NCBI RefSeq assembly: GCF_024198235.1
Contig: NZ_JAKCFB010000001.1
Span: 620,001-684,000, forward strand
Source of the DNA: Myxococcus dinghuensis
GTDB lineage: Bacteria; Myxococcota; Myxococcia; Myxococcales; Myxococcaceae
DNA length: 64,000 nt
Direction: 5' to 3'
In this document: piece by piece, positions 9,560-18,067 of the stretch
How the letters are laid out: the number at the start of each line of letters is the position of its first letter
Numbering within the stretch: the first letter of the stretch is position 1
Made by a program: the position numbers and the translations under genes
The notes under the pieces: generated by a model
Databases searched by the model: none
The model's input: only the letters and a program-made list of their open reading frames with translations
What the model was told of the DNA's origin: nothing

Positions 9560-10053
9560 GACAACTCCCGATGCGCCAGCACCTCGTCGGTGCGCGCCTT
9601 GCGCCAGGCCGCCAGTCGCTCGCGCAGCTCTGGGTACTTGAGGGCCAGGATGGACGCCGCGTGCAGGGCGGCGTTGGCGGCGCCCGGCTTGCCGATGGCC
9701 TGCGTCCCCACGGGCACGCCCTTGGGCATCTGCACGATGGACAGCAGCGCGTCGATGCCGGCCAGCAGCGTGGTGGGCATGGGCACGCCGATGACCGGCA
9801 GCAGCGTCTTGCTCGACACCATCCCTGGAAGATGGGCCGCGCCACCCGCGGCGGCGATGATGAGCGACAGGCCGCGCGACTCCGCGGTGGACGCGTACTC
9901 CATCATCCAGTCAGGCGTGCGGTGCGCGGACACCACGCGCACCTCGTGCGGGATGCCCAGCTCCTTCAGGATGTCGATGCCCGGCTGCAGGTGCTCCAGG
10001 TCGCTCTTCCCGCCCATGATGACCCCGACCCAGGGGGTGTTTCCGCTCGCCAT
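9556..10053 (-). CDS. purE: N5-CAIR mutase
   Basis: 165 residues, the normal class I PurE length, starting at the ATG at 10053 (the frame is open further upstream, but the conserved region begins at [12 protein letters not shown], a few residues after this ATG). Diagnostic motifs are [24 protein letters not shown], and [15 protein letters not shown] near the C-terminus. It converts N5-CAIR to CAIR, the step after PurK. It is the promoter-proximal gene of the purE-purK-ybaK run. Confidence 0.95.
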   Translation of the reverse strand: MASGNTPWVGVIMGGKSDLEHLQPGIDILKELGIPHEVRVVSAHRTPDWMMEYASTAESRGLSLIIAAAGGAAHLPGMVSSKTLLPVIGVPMPTTLLAGIDALLSIVQMPKGVPVGTQAIGKPGAANAALHAASILALKYPELRERLAAWRKARTDEVLAHRELS

Positions 10054-10702
10054 TCGGTCCACGCCTCCAATGCGCCCACGCGCCCTCCGGCCGAGGGCAG
10101 GAGGAACGCGGAGATAGGGCGGGGCGATTCCAACGGTCAACTTGGAAAGTCGGCGCGACCCCGGGTGTGGTGGTGGGGCCACTCCATGGGTTCTTTCCGT
10201 TCCTTCACCCACCCGCGAACGGAATCAGCCGTGCGTCGGGTCGCCCGCAATCCCGTCATGGCTGCTCTTTCCGAAGGCCCGGCCCCTCTTCAGGGTGTGT
10301 CTTCCCGCGCGCGGTCGCATCGGGTCCTCTCGCAGGGCTTCCGAGAACGCCAGCGCGCGGTGTCGGGAGCACCGTCGGGGCCCGTGCGGTCAGCCGCGCC
10401 CTCGGCGGGGTCGGCCGTCGGGCGCAGGTCCTCGCGCACCTGCGTGACGTGCCCGTGACGCGCGCTGCACGCGAATCACCGAACGGCAGGCGCCCGCGTC
10501 GACGACGTGGGACGACAACGACCTCTGCCTGCCCTCCACCGCGTCGCTCCGGTCCGAGGGGGCCGCGTGGGTGGAGGGCGCCGACCCGCCTGAGGGGGGC
10601 GGACAACCCCCTTGCTTGCGACCGACGCCGTCCCCCTGAAACGAACCACCCCGCTTCCAGCCAGGGCCGGGAGCGGGGTGGGGGAGTGGCGCGAGGCGCG
10701 GG
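10054..10702. other. Intergenic region upstream of purE, no gene seen
   Basis: About 650 bases between the purE start and the end of the VWA gene. Open frames here have no recognisable domain, no good ribosome-binding site and arginine/proline-rich translations typical of non-coding GC-rich DNA. The purE promoter must lie in its left part; no consensus could be assigned. Its right end carries the terminator at 10646-10681. Confidence 0.6.
10646..10681 (-). terminator. Hairpin terminator downstream of the VWA gene
   Basis: Perfect 10-bp arms CCACCCCGCT (10646-10655) and AGCGGGGTGG (10672-10681), 16-base loop, located 22 bases past the stop of the minus-strand VWA gene. On the transcribed strand the stem is followed by TTCGTTTC, a weak T-rich tract. 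Confidence 0.65.
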
Positions 10703-12136
10703 TCAGTAGGTGGAGCCGAGCCGGCCGAAGCTCTTGAGGGCCTTGACCTTCGACGTCTTCACCGCCGAGCGCATCTCCTCGTCGCTCGCCGCGCGCTCGT
10801 ACTCCTCGAGCGTCGCCTGCTGTTCGGCCTGGTCCGCGGCGACCGCGGCGGGGCTCGCCACCGCGCCAGCGGCCTCGAAGAGGTTCTGGTTGTCGCGGAT
10901 GTAGCCCTTGGCCTCCTCGCGGCGCCCGTCGCGCAGCGCCTCGGCGGCCTTGCGGAGGTTGACCGCGCTGCGCGCCCGCGCCGCGTAGACGGTGGCGTCC
11001 TTGTCCTGCTTCGCCAGCACCTCCTCGTCGCGGTCCGTCACCATCGCGGACAGGGCCGCGCCGTTCTCCACGCCCACGTTGCGGATGAGGTCCGTGTAGC
11101 CCAGCTTCAGGTCCGTCACGCGGACGGAGCGCCCCACCGAGTCGCCGTTGACGACCAGCCGCACGACGACGCGCTCGAGCTGACCGGAGGAGAAGTCCGG
11201 CAGCGCCACGTGGACCTGGTTGCCGGACTGGCGCGCGTTGTACCCGAGCACCTCGCCCAGGGAGACGCCGGCGGGCAGGGTGAAGGTCAGCGTCACGTCG
11301 CGCGCCACGGTGGTGGCGGCCTGCTGCAGGTCCTTCTGGAAGAGGACGGCCAGCTTGCCCGCGTCCTCGAGGAAGCCGTAGGCGCCCGCGCCGAACTCGG
11401 CGAAGGCCTGCATCAGGTCCTCGTTGAAGTCCGTGCCCACGCCGATGGCGCTCACCGTGACGCCGCTGGCGCGAATCTCCCGGACCTGCTGCTTCAGGCC
11501 CTCGTCGTCGGTGATGCCCTCGGTGGGCTGCCCGTCGCTCATCAGGATGAGGCGGTTGACCTTGAACTGGCCGTGGGCGGACGCCAACTGGAAGCGCCCC
11601 GCGTTCAGGCCCGCCGCGATGTTGGTGCCGCCGTCATCCCAGATGCCGTCCACGTACTGGAGCATCCGCTCCCGGTTGCCCGGCGTGACGGGCATGGACG
11701 GCAGGCTCTGCACGTCCGAGCCGTAGTGGATGATGGCCAGCCGGTCCTCCTCCCGCAGCAGGCCCACCAGGTGCCGCGCGGCCTGCTTCGCCTGCGCCAG
11801 CTTGTAGCCACTCATGGAGCCGGACCGGTCGATGACCAGCGCGAGGTTCACCGGGCTGCGCTTCGCCCCCGGCACCTCCGCGCCCGTCAGGTCCACCGTG
11901 GCGAACACCTCCGACGCGCCCATCGGCACGTACGGATGCGACAGCCGGCTCGTCATCGTGAGCGAACCGGGCACCCCCTGGATGGGGGGCACGGGAGGCG
12001 TTGGCGGGGTGGGGAGCGGGTCCGCGATGACCGGCACGGGCCCCGCGGGAGGGCCCTTCACCTGGGGGAGCCCCAGCACCAGTGCCGCCAGGGCGAGGCT
12101 TCCGGCCAGGGAGAGGAAGACGACCGTTCGGTTCAT
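10703..12136 (-). CDS. Exported VWA-domain protein
   Basis: A 477-residue protein with an N-terminal hydrophobic segment (residues 5-24) and then a proline-rich linker. The von Willebrand factor A domain starts near residue 96: VIDRSGSMSG carries the DxSxS metal site at 103-107, DDGGTNIAAGL supplies the MIDAS threonine and ILMSDGQPTEG the third loop. A C-terminal region with VSLGEVLGYN and KLGYTDL follows, as in the YfbK / calcium-activated chloride-channel-like VWA family. The last 100 residues are A/E/K-rich and helical. It probably binds a protein ligand in the periplasm; no substrate can be inferred. It lies downstream of gltK on the same strand but is separated from it by a terminator. 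Confidence 0.8.
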   Translation of the reverse strand: MNRTVVFLSLAGSLALAALVLGLPQVKGPPAGPVPVIADPLPTPPTPPVPPIQGVPGSLTMTSRLSHPYVPMGASEVFATVDLTGAEVPGAKRSPVNLALVIDRSGSMSGYKLAQAKQAARHLVGLLREEDRLAIIHYGSDVQSLPSMPVTPGNRERMLQYVDGIWDDGGTNIAAGLNAGRFQLASAHGQFKVNRLILMSDGQPTEGITDDEGLKQQVREIRASGVTVSAIGVGTDFNEDLMQAFAEFGAGAYGFLEDAGKLAVLFQKDLQQAATTVARDVTLTFTLPAGVSLGEVLGYNARQSGNQVHVALPDFSSGQLERVVVRLVVNGDSVGRSVRVTDLKLGYTDLIRNVGVENGAALSAMVTDRDEEVLAKQDKDATVYAARARSAVNLRKAAEALRDGRREEAKGYIRDNQNLFEAAGAVASPAAVAADQAEQQATLEEYERAASDEEMRSAVKTSKVKALKSFGRLGSTY

Positions 12137-12137
12137 G

Positions 12138-12172
12138 GGCAGGGCTCCTTGCGCGGTGACGCGGGCCCTGCC
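12138..12172 (-). terminator. Inverted repeat in the leader of the VWA gene
   Basis: Perfect 8-bp arms GGCAGGGC (12138-12145) and GCCCTGCC (12165-12172) with a 19-base loop, directly before the VWA start codon. It could be a second terminator stem for gltK or an RNA structure covering the VWA ribosome-binding site. Confidence 0.4.
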
Positions 12173-12184
12173 TCTACGAACGAA

Positions 12185-12211
12185 ACGCGGGAAAAGGTCT
12201 ATGTCCCGCGT
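12185..12211 (-). terminator. Terminator of gltK
   Basis: Perfect arms ACGCGGGA (12185-12192) and TCCCGCGT (12204-12211), 11-base loop, followed on the minus strand by TTCGTTCG. It lies 9 bases past the gltK stop. Confidence 0.7.
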
Positions 12212-12220
12212 CGGAAACTG

Positions 12221-12748
12221 TCACCCACCCTGCGAACCGGGCAGCGCGCCCGCGCAGAAGTAGGGCGAGTTGTTCTCGCCGAAGATGCGCCGGTAGAAGG
12301 CCTCGTCCGCGGAGCGGATGGCGTCGAGCGTGTCCTGATCCAACAGCAGCGGGCGGCAGGCCATGCGGCCCGGCAGGTTCGGCTCCACGTCGCTCGTGTC
12401 CTTCACTTCGCACGCGTTGGAGCCCTCCACGCAGGGCTTGCTGCAGTAGCCGCGGGCGATGGCGTTCTCGTTGACGTTGCCGTCCGGCCCCAGCTCGCGC
12501 GGGTACGCGGAGTCCCGGATACAGATGAGGTCCTCGCACTCCACCGCCCCGAAGGAGACGACGTCCTGTGTGGACGTCACTTCCTTCTCGAGCATGTCGA
12601 CCGTCTTGTCGGAGCCCTGCGCCAGCTCCTCTGGCGTCGCCTTGCGCACCAGGTTGCAGGGCTTCCCAATCTCGCTGCTCACCTTGCACCCGCCCAGGAA
12701 CAGCGCGGTGGACGTGAGGATGAGGGCGCTTCGAACGAACTTCTTCAT
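12221..12748 (-). CDS. gltK: GltK-like outer-membrane lipoprotein of the gliding machinery
   Basis: 175 residues from ATG 12748. The signal peptide ends in a lipobox FLGGC (Cys 21), so the product is a lipoprotein. The mature part has eight or more cysteines (CNLV, CEDLICI, CSKPC, ACEVK, MACRPL, FCAGA), suggesting a disulphide-rich periplasmic fold. It is transcribed divergently from two beta-barrel genes and a TPR gene. That arrangement matches the gltK-gltB-gltA-gltC locus of Myxococcus xanthus, whose products form the outer-membrane part of the Agl-Glt gliding complex. The name rests on this synteny plus lipoprotein type and size; the sequence itself was not aligned. Confidence 0.72.
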   Translation of the reverse strand: MKKFVRSALILTSTALFLGGCKVSSEIGKPCNLVRKATPEELAQGSDKTVDMLEKEVTSTQDVVSFGAVECEDLICIRDSAYPRELGPDGNVNENAIARGYCSKPCVEGSNACEVKDTSDVEPNLPGRMACRPLLLDQDTLDAIRSADEAFYRRIFGENNSPYFCAGALPGSQGG

Positions 12749-12808
12749 GAGACCTCGACGAAGGGGGAGGGGCGCGGGACGACGGGGGGCCCCGCGACAT
12801 CGTCCTTT

Positions 12809-12828
12809 CAGGGTAGCACAGCACCCTG
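12809..12828. promoter_or_regulatory. Inverted repeat between gltK and gltB
   Basis: CAGGGT (12809-12814) and ACCCTG (12823-12828) form 6-bp arms 60-80 bases upstream of gltK. It lies in the only intergenic space able to hold promoters for both gltK and gltBAC. A GGTAT/ATACC pair lies further right (about 12858-12886). Neither matches an operator I can name. Confidence 0.3.
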
Positions 12829-13016
12829 GACTGCCAACGGCCGTGAGCGCGGGTGTCGGGTATGGAATTGTGCAGGAATACCGGAGAGATACAACGTGAC
12901 CAGGCATGTTCGGGGCGGTTGCTGGGCGGGGATGCGACCGATAGGATGGCGGAGCGAAGAGTCGCGCTGAACCCCCGGTGGAGTCTTTCCCCCCTCCCCC
13001 CACGGAGCCCCCGGAT

Positions 13017-13841
13017 TTGAACCGCCACACGTTGCTGCTCGCCCTGTGTCTGGTGCCCGCCCTGGCACCCGCCCAGAGCCAGGAGGGCATGGGACTCGAC
13101 CTCACGGAAGAGACCCAGCCCAAGTCGTCGGACGAATCACCCACGCCGCCGCCGGCGGAGGACGCCACGCCCGCCGTGGCTTCCAAGTCGGTGGAGGAGG
13201 AGGCTCCGCCGCCCGAAGCGCTCCCACCCCTGACGGACATCACCCAGGAGGATCGGGTCAAGAGCTTCCAGCGGAAGGTGTACCGCAAGAAGGGGCGCTT
13301 CGAGCTGACCCCGGCCATCACCGTGTCGGTGAATGATCCGTTCTACTCCAAGGTGGGCGCGTCGCTGCGCGGCGCCTACTACCTGGCGGACACGCTGGCG
13401 ATCTCCGCCCGCGGCTCCTGGATGCAGGTGGTGCCGTCCGACGACGTACGGACCGCCAAGCGCACCTTCAACAGCAAGATCTACAACTCGGTGCCCAACT
13501 GGTCCGCCATGGGTGACGTGGAGTGGAGCCCGCTGTACGGCAAGGTGGCCTTCCTCAACTCCATCCTGCACTTCGACGGCTACCTGCTGGCGGGTGCGGG
13601 CGTGGTGAACACGGAGACCTCGTCGCTGCCGGGGCGCGGGCTCAACCCCGCCGCGGACCTGGGCCTGGGCATGCGCTTCGTGGCCAAGGACTTCGTGGCG
13701 GTGAACGTGGCGCTCATCAACACCTCCTATGTGGATCAGCCCCTGGGTAGCGCGAAGGGGGCCGTCCAGAACGTCATGACGCTCAACGCCGGCATCTCGC
13801 TGTTCCTGCCCTTCCGGTCGACGGGGAGGGACGCGGAATGA
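13017..13841 (+). CDS. gltB: GltB-like outer-membrane beta-barrel protein
   Basis: I chose the TTG at 13017 (274 residues) because a signal peptide (LNRHTLLLALCLVPALAPA) starts there and ACGGAG lies about 8-10 bases before it; the GTG at 12978 would place a proline-rich run ahead of the signal. After cleavage the protein begins QSQEGMGLDL, then a P/E-rich linker to about residue 75. The remainder, from RKVYRKKGRFELTP, consists of alternating beta strands ending LNAGISLFLPF, as in the myxobacterial outer-membrane beta-barrel family. In M. xanthus, GltA and GltB are barrel proteins that connect the gliding motor to the cell surface. It overlaps gltA by 4 bases. Confidence 0.75.
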   Translation: MNRHTLLLALCLVPALAPAQSQEGMGLDLTEETQPKSSDESPTPPPAEDATPAVASKSVEEEAPPPEALPPLTDITQEDRVKSFQRKVYRKKGRFELTPAITVSVNDPFYSKVGASLRGAYYLADTLAISARGSWMQVVPSDDVRTAKRTFNSKIYNSVPNWSAMGDVEWSPLYGKVAFLNSILHFDGYLLAGAGVVNTETSSLPGRGLNPAADLGLGMRFVAKDFVAVNVALINTSYVDQPLGSAKGAVQNVMTLNAGISLFLPFRSTGRDAE

Positions 13842-14632
13842 AGTCCCTCTTCCGACTGCTCCTGACGCTGTGCCTCGCGGCCCCCGTCCTGGCGCGCGCC
13901 CAGTCCTCCGAGGAGGAGGAGGCCGGCGACGTCTCCGAGGTCGACAAGGACCGGCTCGGCCCCCTGCGCGAGCGGGTCCCCCCGGTCTCCGGGCACCTGT
14001 TCCTGAAGAAGGGCCGCTTCGAGTTCAGCCCGTCCGCGACGGTGTCGCTGCGCGACGCGTTCTTCACCAAGTACCTCTTCGGCGGCACGCTGACGTACCA
14101 CCCCCTGGAGACGCTCGGCGTCAGCCTGCGGGTGGGCTACGCGGTCAACTCCGTGGCGGGCGCGGCGCAGATCTGCACCTTCTCCGACGGCACGGACGGC
14201 GGCACGCGCGGCTGCGCCTCGCCCTCCATGAAGGAGCTGGATGGCAAGGCCCCCGGGCAGCTCAAGCTGCTGGGCGGCGTGGACGTCCAGTGGGCGCCCA
14301 TCTACGGCAAGCTGTCGCTGCTGGCCGAGAAGTTCGTCCACTTCGACCTGTACGGGGTCGCCGGCGCGAGCGTGGTCCAGTACCGCGGCCCGGAGCTCGA
14401 CCCGACCCTGGCCATCACGGCCCCCGCGAAGAACTACCTGACCCCGGGTGGCAACGTGGGCGTCGGTCTGCGCTTCTTCTTCAACCGCTGGATGACGCTG
14501 CGCACGGAGGTGCGTGACCTCATCTACGTCGAGAAGAGCGGCAACCCGGACAAAGCCAACTACCTGCGCAACCAGCTGTTGTTCGAGCTGGGTGTGTCCT
14601 TCTTCTTCCCCTCGTCCAATCCCGAGTCATGA
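13838..14632 (+). CDS. gltA: GltA-like outer-membrane beta-barrel protein
   Basis: 264 residues with a signal peptide (cleavage probably after ARA, leaving QSSEEEE), an acidic linker and a barrel domain beginning with LFLKKGRFEFSPSATVSLRDAFF, which is clearly paralogous to the same position in the preceding gene (KKGRFELTPAITVSVNDPFY). A loop with two cysteines (ICTFSDG and GCASPSM) is present around residues 111-128. The strand-rich end is LFELGVSFFFPS, and a terminal aromatic residue close to the end suits BAM recognition. Its ATG overlaps the gltB stop and its stop overlaps the gltC start (ATGA at both junctions), so the three products are translationally coupled. Confidence 0.75.
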   Translation: MKSLFRLLLTLCLAAPVLARAQSSEEEEAGDVSEVDKDRLGPLRERVPPVSGHLFLKKGRFEFSPSATVSLRDAFFTKYLFGGTLTYHPLETLGVSLRVGYAVNSVAGAAQICTFSDGTDGGTRGCASPSMKELDGKAPGQLKLLGGVDVQWAPIYGKLSLLAEKFVHFDLYGVAGASVVQYRGPELDPTLAITAPAKNYLTPGGNVGVGLRFFFNRWMTLRTEVRDLIYVEKSGNPDKANYLRNQLLFELGVSFFFPSSNPES

Positions 14633-16686
14633 TGCGCTCCTTCCGGCTCATCCGTCTCGCCGTCCTCGGCCTCGTGCTCGCGTGGACGGCCCCCAGCTTC
14701 GCCCAGAGCTTCGAGGGCCTGGACCTCGGCAGCCAGTCCAAGAAGAAGCGCGGCGGCAAGAAGTCGTCGGGCAAGACCACGTCGGCCAAGTCCAGCAGCA
14801 GCAAGAAGAAGAAGGGCAAGGCCAGCTCGCGCGGCAAGGCGACCGCTCCGGCCGAGGAGGAGGAGTCTGCCTCGGAGGCCGAGGCCTCCGGGCCCGCGGA
14901 GCGCACGCCGGTGGAGTCCACGCCCGCCGCCACGTCCGTGCAGCAGGCCCCGGCCACCCCCGTGCCCACGCCCGCCTCGCCTCCGGCCAGCTCCGGTGGG
15001 CTGGGGCTGGACCTGACGCAGGAGTCGCCCAAGCCCGCCGCGCCCACCATGTCCTTCGAGGCGGTGGACGTGTCCGGCAAGACGGCGGACCGCCAGCGGC
15101 TGGAGATCGCCATCAGCCTGTTCAAGAACGACGAGTACGAGAAGGCCGCCATGGCCTCTCACGAACTCCTGGCGGACCCGAAGCTCGCGGGCCTGCACAC
15201 GGAGGCGCGCTACGTGCTCGCCAAGTCGCTCTACCGCATGGGCATGTACCACTCGTCGCTGGGGGAGTTCTCCAAGCTGCTCGCCCTGGGCCCGTCCACG
15301 AAGTTCTTCAAGACGAGCCTCGAGTGGCTGTTCTTCATCAGCCGCAAGACGAAGAACGAGACGGTCATCCTCGATGAGATCGCCCGGCACGCGAACCAGG
15401 AGTTCCCGGAGAAGTACCGCAACGAGTTCCGCTACCTGCTGGCGCGCTACCACTTCGTGCGCGGCCGGGCGCTGGACCAGGTGGGGCAGCCCGCGGAGGC
15501 CGACAAGAGCTTCTCCGAGGTCAAGCGCCTGACGCTGCTGATTCCGAAGGAGGACCCGTTCTATCCGCGCGCCCGCTACCTGGACGGCATCGCGTCGTTC
15601 CGCAACGGCAGCCGCCAGAAGGACGCGGCGTCCAAGCGCGGCAACGGGGAGATGCTGGCCTCCGTGGAGGCGATGAAGGAAGTGGTGCGCCTGACGCGGC
15701 CCATGCCCGGCAAGTCCGCCGAGCAGGCCAAGCTGGACAAGTCGCTGCGCGAGCTGGCCTTCATGCAGCTGGCGCGCACGCACTACGGCATGCAGCAGAA
15801 CCGCTACGCGCTGTTCTACCTGGGCAAGGTGGAGCGCGGGAACACGCAGTGGCTGGAGTCGCTCTTCGAGGCGAGCTGGGCCAACTACCGCGTGGGCCAG
15901 TACGAGCAGGCGCTGGGCAACCTCATCACGCTCTCGTCGCCCTTCTTCCGCGAGGAGTACTTCCCGGAGGCGCTCATCCTCAAGGCGGTCATCTATTACG
16001 AGAACTGCCGCTACCGCGAGTCGAACATCATCCTCCAGGACTTCGAGCGCACCTACCTGCCGGTGCACGACCAGTTGGAGGCGCTCGTGAAGAAGAACAT
16101 GGAGGCCAGCGAGTACTACTCGGTGCTCTCCGAGGTGCAGAAGAAGAACAAGGAGGGCCTGGAGAAGAACCAGACGGACTTCATCCTGGAGCGCATCCTC
16201 CGCCTGGCCCTCACCGACCAGGACCTGCGCAAGACGAACGACTCCATCCTCGAGCTGGAGGGGGAGATGGACGCCTTCGCCGGCCGGGGTGACACCTTCA
16301 AGTACTCCGAGCTGAGCAAGCAGCTCCTGGAGGAGCTGAAGGTGCAGCGCGTGGCGCTCATCTCCAAGGCGGGCATCATGGCCAAGGGCAAGCTGGAGAC
16401 GGAGCTCGTGGCCCTCAAGCAGCTCCTCGCCAACGGCCTGCGCATCAAGTTCGAGACGACGACGAAGGAGAAGGAGTTCCTGGAGGAGCAGCTCAAGGCG
16501 GGTGGCCGCACGGCCATCGTCAAGAAGTACCGGTACTCCGTGGCCGTGGCGGACGACCAGCTCTACTGGCCGTACGAGGGCGAGTACTGGCGCGACGAGC
16601 TGGGCACCTACCAGTACACCCTGACCAAGGGCTGTATCGAGCGCGACACCGCCAACCGCAGCATGCAGTCCGCCGAGGCGATGTAG
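14629..16686 (+). CDS. gltC: GltC-like periplasmic TPR protein of the gliding machinery
   Basis: 685 residues with a signal peptide (mature start QSFEGLDLG), then a lysine/serine-rich segment (residues 38-70), an acidic/proline-rich linker and the motif GLGLDLTQESPKP at 124-136. From about residue 140 the protein is helical with TPR-like repeats (for example EIAISLFKNDEYEKAAMASHELL, ARYVLAKSLYRMGMYHSSLGEF, ASWANYRVGQYEQALGNL). The size and position after two barrel genes fit M. xanthus GltC, a soluble periplasmic protein that interacts with GltA and GltB. The C-terminus (YWRDELGTYQYTLTKGC) is likely globular. A strong terminator follows. Confidence 0.78.
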   Translation: MMRSFRLIRLAVLGLVLAWTAPSFAQSFEGLDLGSQSKKKRGGKKSSGKTTSAKSSSSKKKKGKASSRGKATAPAEEEESASEAEASGPAERTPVESTPAATSVQQAPATPVPTPASPPASSGGLGLDLTQESPKPAAPTMSFEAVDVSGKTADRQRLEIAISLFKNDEYEKAAMASHELLADPKLAGLHTEARYVLAKSLYRMGMYHSSLGEFSKLLALGPSTKFFKTSLEWLFFISRKTKNETVILDEIARHANQEFPEKYRNEFRYLLARYHFVRGRALDQVGQPAEADKSFSEVKRLTLLIPKEDPFYPRARYLDGIASFRNGSRQKDAASKRGNGEMLASVEAMKEVVRLTRPMPGKSAEQAKLDKSLRELAFMQLARTHYGMQQNRYALFYLGKVERGNTQWLESLFEASWANYRVGQYEQALGNLITLSSPFFREEYFPEALILKAVIYYENCRYRESNIILQDFERTYLPVHDQLEALVKKNMEASEYYSVLSEVQKKNKEGLEKNQTDFILERILRLALTDQDLRKTNDSILELEGEMDAFAGRGDTFKYSELSKQLLEELKVQRVALISKAGIMAKGKLETELVALKQLLANGLRIKFETTTKEKEFLEEQLKAGGRTAIVKKYRYSVAVADDQLYWPYEGEYWRDELGTYQYTLTKGCIERDTANRSMQSAEAM

Positions 16687-16728
16687 CGTCGAATCGTCCG
16701 GGGAGGCCTCCACCTCCCGCGCATTCCC

Positions 16729-16770
16729 ACCGCCGGGGCGCTATCTTGCGCGCTCCGGCGGTTTTTCTTT
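16729..16770 (+). terminator. Rho-independent terminator of the gltBAC operon
   Basis: ACCGCCGG (16729-16736) pairs with CCGGCGGT (16755-16762); the stem continues inward through GCGC pairs, and TTTTTCTTT follows at 16762-16770. It is the best intrinsic terminator in the window. Confidence 0.88.
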
Positions 16771-16791
16771 CTGGAGAGCAAGGAGCAGCGG

Positions 16792-18066
16792 GTGAGCCGG
16801 ACGGCGTCACTGCGCGTCGTGTTCGGAATCGTGTCGCTGGACCTCATCGGGTTCGGCATCCTGATTCCGCAGCTGGGCGTGTACGGAGTGAAGTTCGGAG
16901 CCTCGCCCTTCACGGTGGGGCTGCTCATCTCCGTGTATTCGCTGATGCAACTGGTGGCCGCCCCGGTGCTGGGCCGCCTCAGCGACAGGTACGGCCGCAG
17001 GCCGGTGCTGCTGGCGAGCCAGGTGGGCTCCCTGGTGGGCTACCTGCTGTTCGCCGTGGCGCACTCGCTGCCCCTGTTGTTCCTGGCCCGCGTCATCGAC
17101 GGGGTGTCCGGGGGCAACATCGCCACCGCGCAGGCGGTGGTGGCGGACATCACCCGTCCGGAGGAGCGGGCGAAGGGGATGGGCGTCATCGGCGCGGCGT
17201 TCGGCATCGGCTTCGTGCTGGGGCCGGCGCTGGGAGGCTTCCTGGGCGCGTGGGGCGGCAACCTCGCCATCGGCCTGTTCGCCGCGGCGCTGGTGGCCGT
17301 CAACCTCGCGTGCACCTGGTTCTTCCTCCCGGAGTCCCGCGTGCCCGGGGCCCCGGCGGGGCACGCGCGCACCCTCAAGGGCGTGGGCGTGGCGCTGGGG
17401 CTGCCGGTGGTGGCGCGCTGCCTGGTGCTGGTGCTGGCCTACACCACGGCCTTCTCGCAGATGGAGGGCACCTTCTCCGTGTACCTCCTGACGCGCTTCC
17501 TCTCGAGCGGGCCGGTGGCGCTGGAGGGCGGGCTGTTCCTGCACCCGGTGGTGACGGACGCGGCGGTGTTGCGCGAGGCGTCACTGCGCGCCGGGTGGCT
17601 GTTCGCGGCGGTGGGGGTGTTGAGCGCGCTGGTGCAGGGCGGGCTCGTGCGGCGGCTGGTGGGCGGGGAGGGCGGCGGCGCGCGAGAGGCCCAGGTGGCC
17701 ACGGCGGGCTTCGTCTTCACCGCGCTGGGCCTGGGGCTGTTGCCCATGGCGCCCACCTACGGGTGGCTGTTCCCCGTCATGGGCCTCTTGGCGGTGGGCT
17801 CGGCGCTGACCAACCCGTGCCTGTCCGCGCTGGTGTCGCTGCACGCGCCGCCGGAGCGGCTGGGCGCGGTGCTGGGGGCCTACCAGGCCTCCGGTTCGCT
17901 GGGGCGCATCCTGGGGCCGGCGCTGGGCGGGTGGCTGTTCACCCGCATGGGCCCCCCGGCGCCGTATGGGACGGCGGCGGCGATGGTGGGACTGGGGGCG
18001 CTGCTGGCATCCTCCCTGGTGCTCCAGGCGAGAATGTCAGGCGCCAGGGCCGGACAAAGGTCGTAA
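16792..18066 (+). CDS. MFS drug/metabolite exporter (TetA-like, DHA1)
   Basis: 424 residues starting at GTG 16792 with AAGGAG 6 bases upstream. Twelve hydrophobic segments are visible; the loop between helices 2 and 3 carries LGRLSDRYGRRPVLL, the major-facilitator motif A, and helix 5 carries GAAFGIGFVLGPALGGFLG, motif C of drug/proton antiporters. There is an insertion of about 30 residues in the central loop (EGGLFLHPVVTDAAVLREASL). The substrate is unknown. The start lies only 22 bases past the gltC terminator, so either its promoter overlaps that hairpin or it depends on read-through. Confidence 0.82.
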   Translation: MSRTASLRVVFGIVSLDLIGFGILIPQLGVYGVKFGASPFTVGLLISVYSLMQLVAAPVLGRLSDRYGRRPVLLASQVGSLVGYLLFAVAHSLPLLFLARVIDGVSGGNIATAQAVVADITRPEERAKGMGVIGAAFGIGFVLGPALGGFLGAWGGNLAIGLFAAALVAVNLACTWFFLPESRVPGAPAGHARTLKGVGVALGLPVVARCLVLVLAYTTAFSQMEGTFSVYLLTRFLSSGPVALEGGLFLHPVVTDAAVLREASLRAGWLFAAVGVLSALVQGGLVRRLVGGEGGGAREAQVATAGFVFTALGLGLLPMAPTYGWLFPVMGLLAVGSALTNPCLSALVSLHAPPERLGAVLGAYQASGSLGRILGPALGGWLFTRMGPPAPYGTAAAMVGLGALLASSLVLQARMSGARAGQRS

Positions 18067-18067
18067 G

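Noticed and set aside
10142..10709. Small plus-strand frames in the purE upstream region
   Set aside because: Arginine- and proline-rich translations with no ribosome-binding site, domains or codon bias of real genes here.
14560..16713. A 717-codon minus-strand frame opposite gltC
   Set aside because: Leucine- and arginine-rich shadow of the TPR gene with no start signal or similarity.
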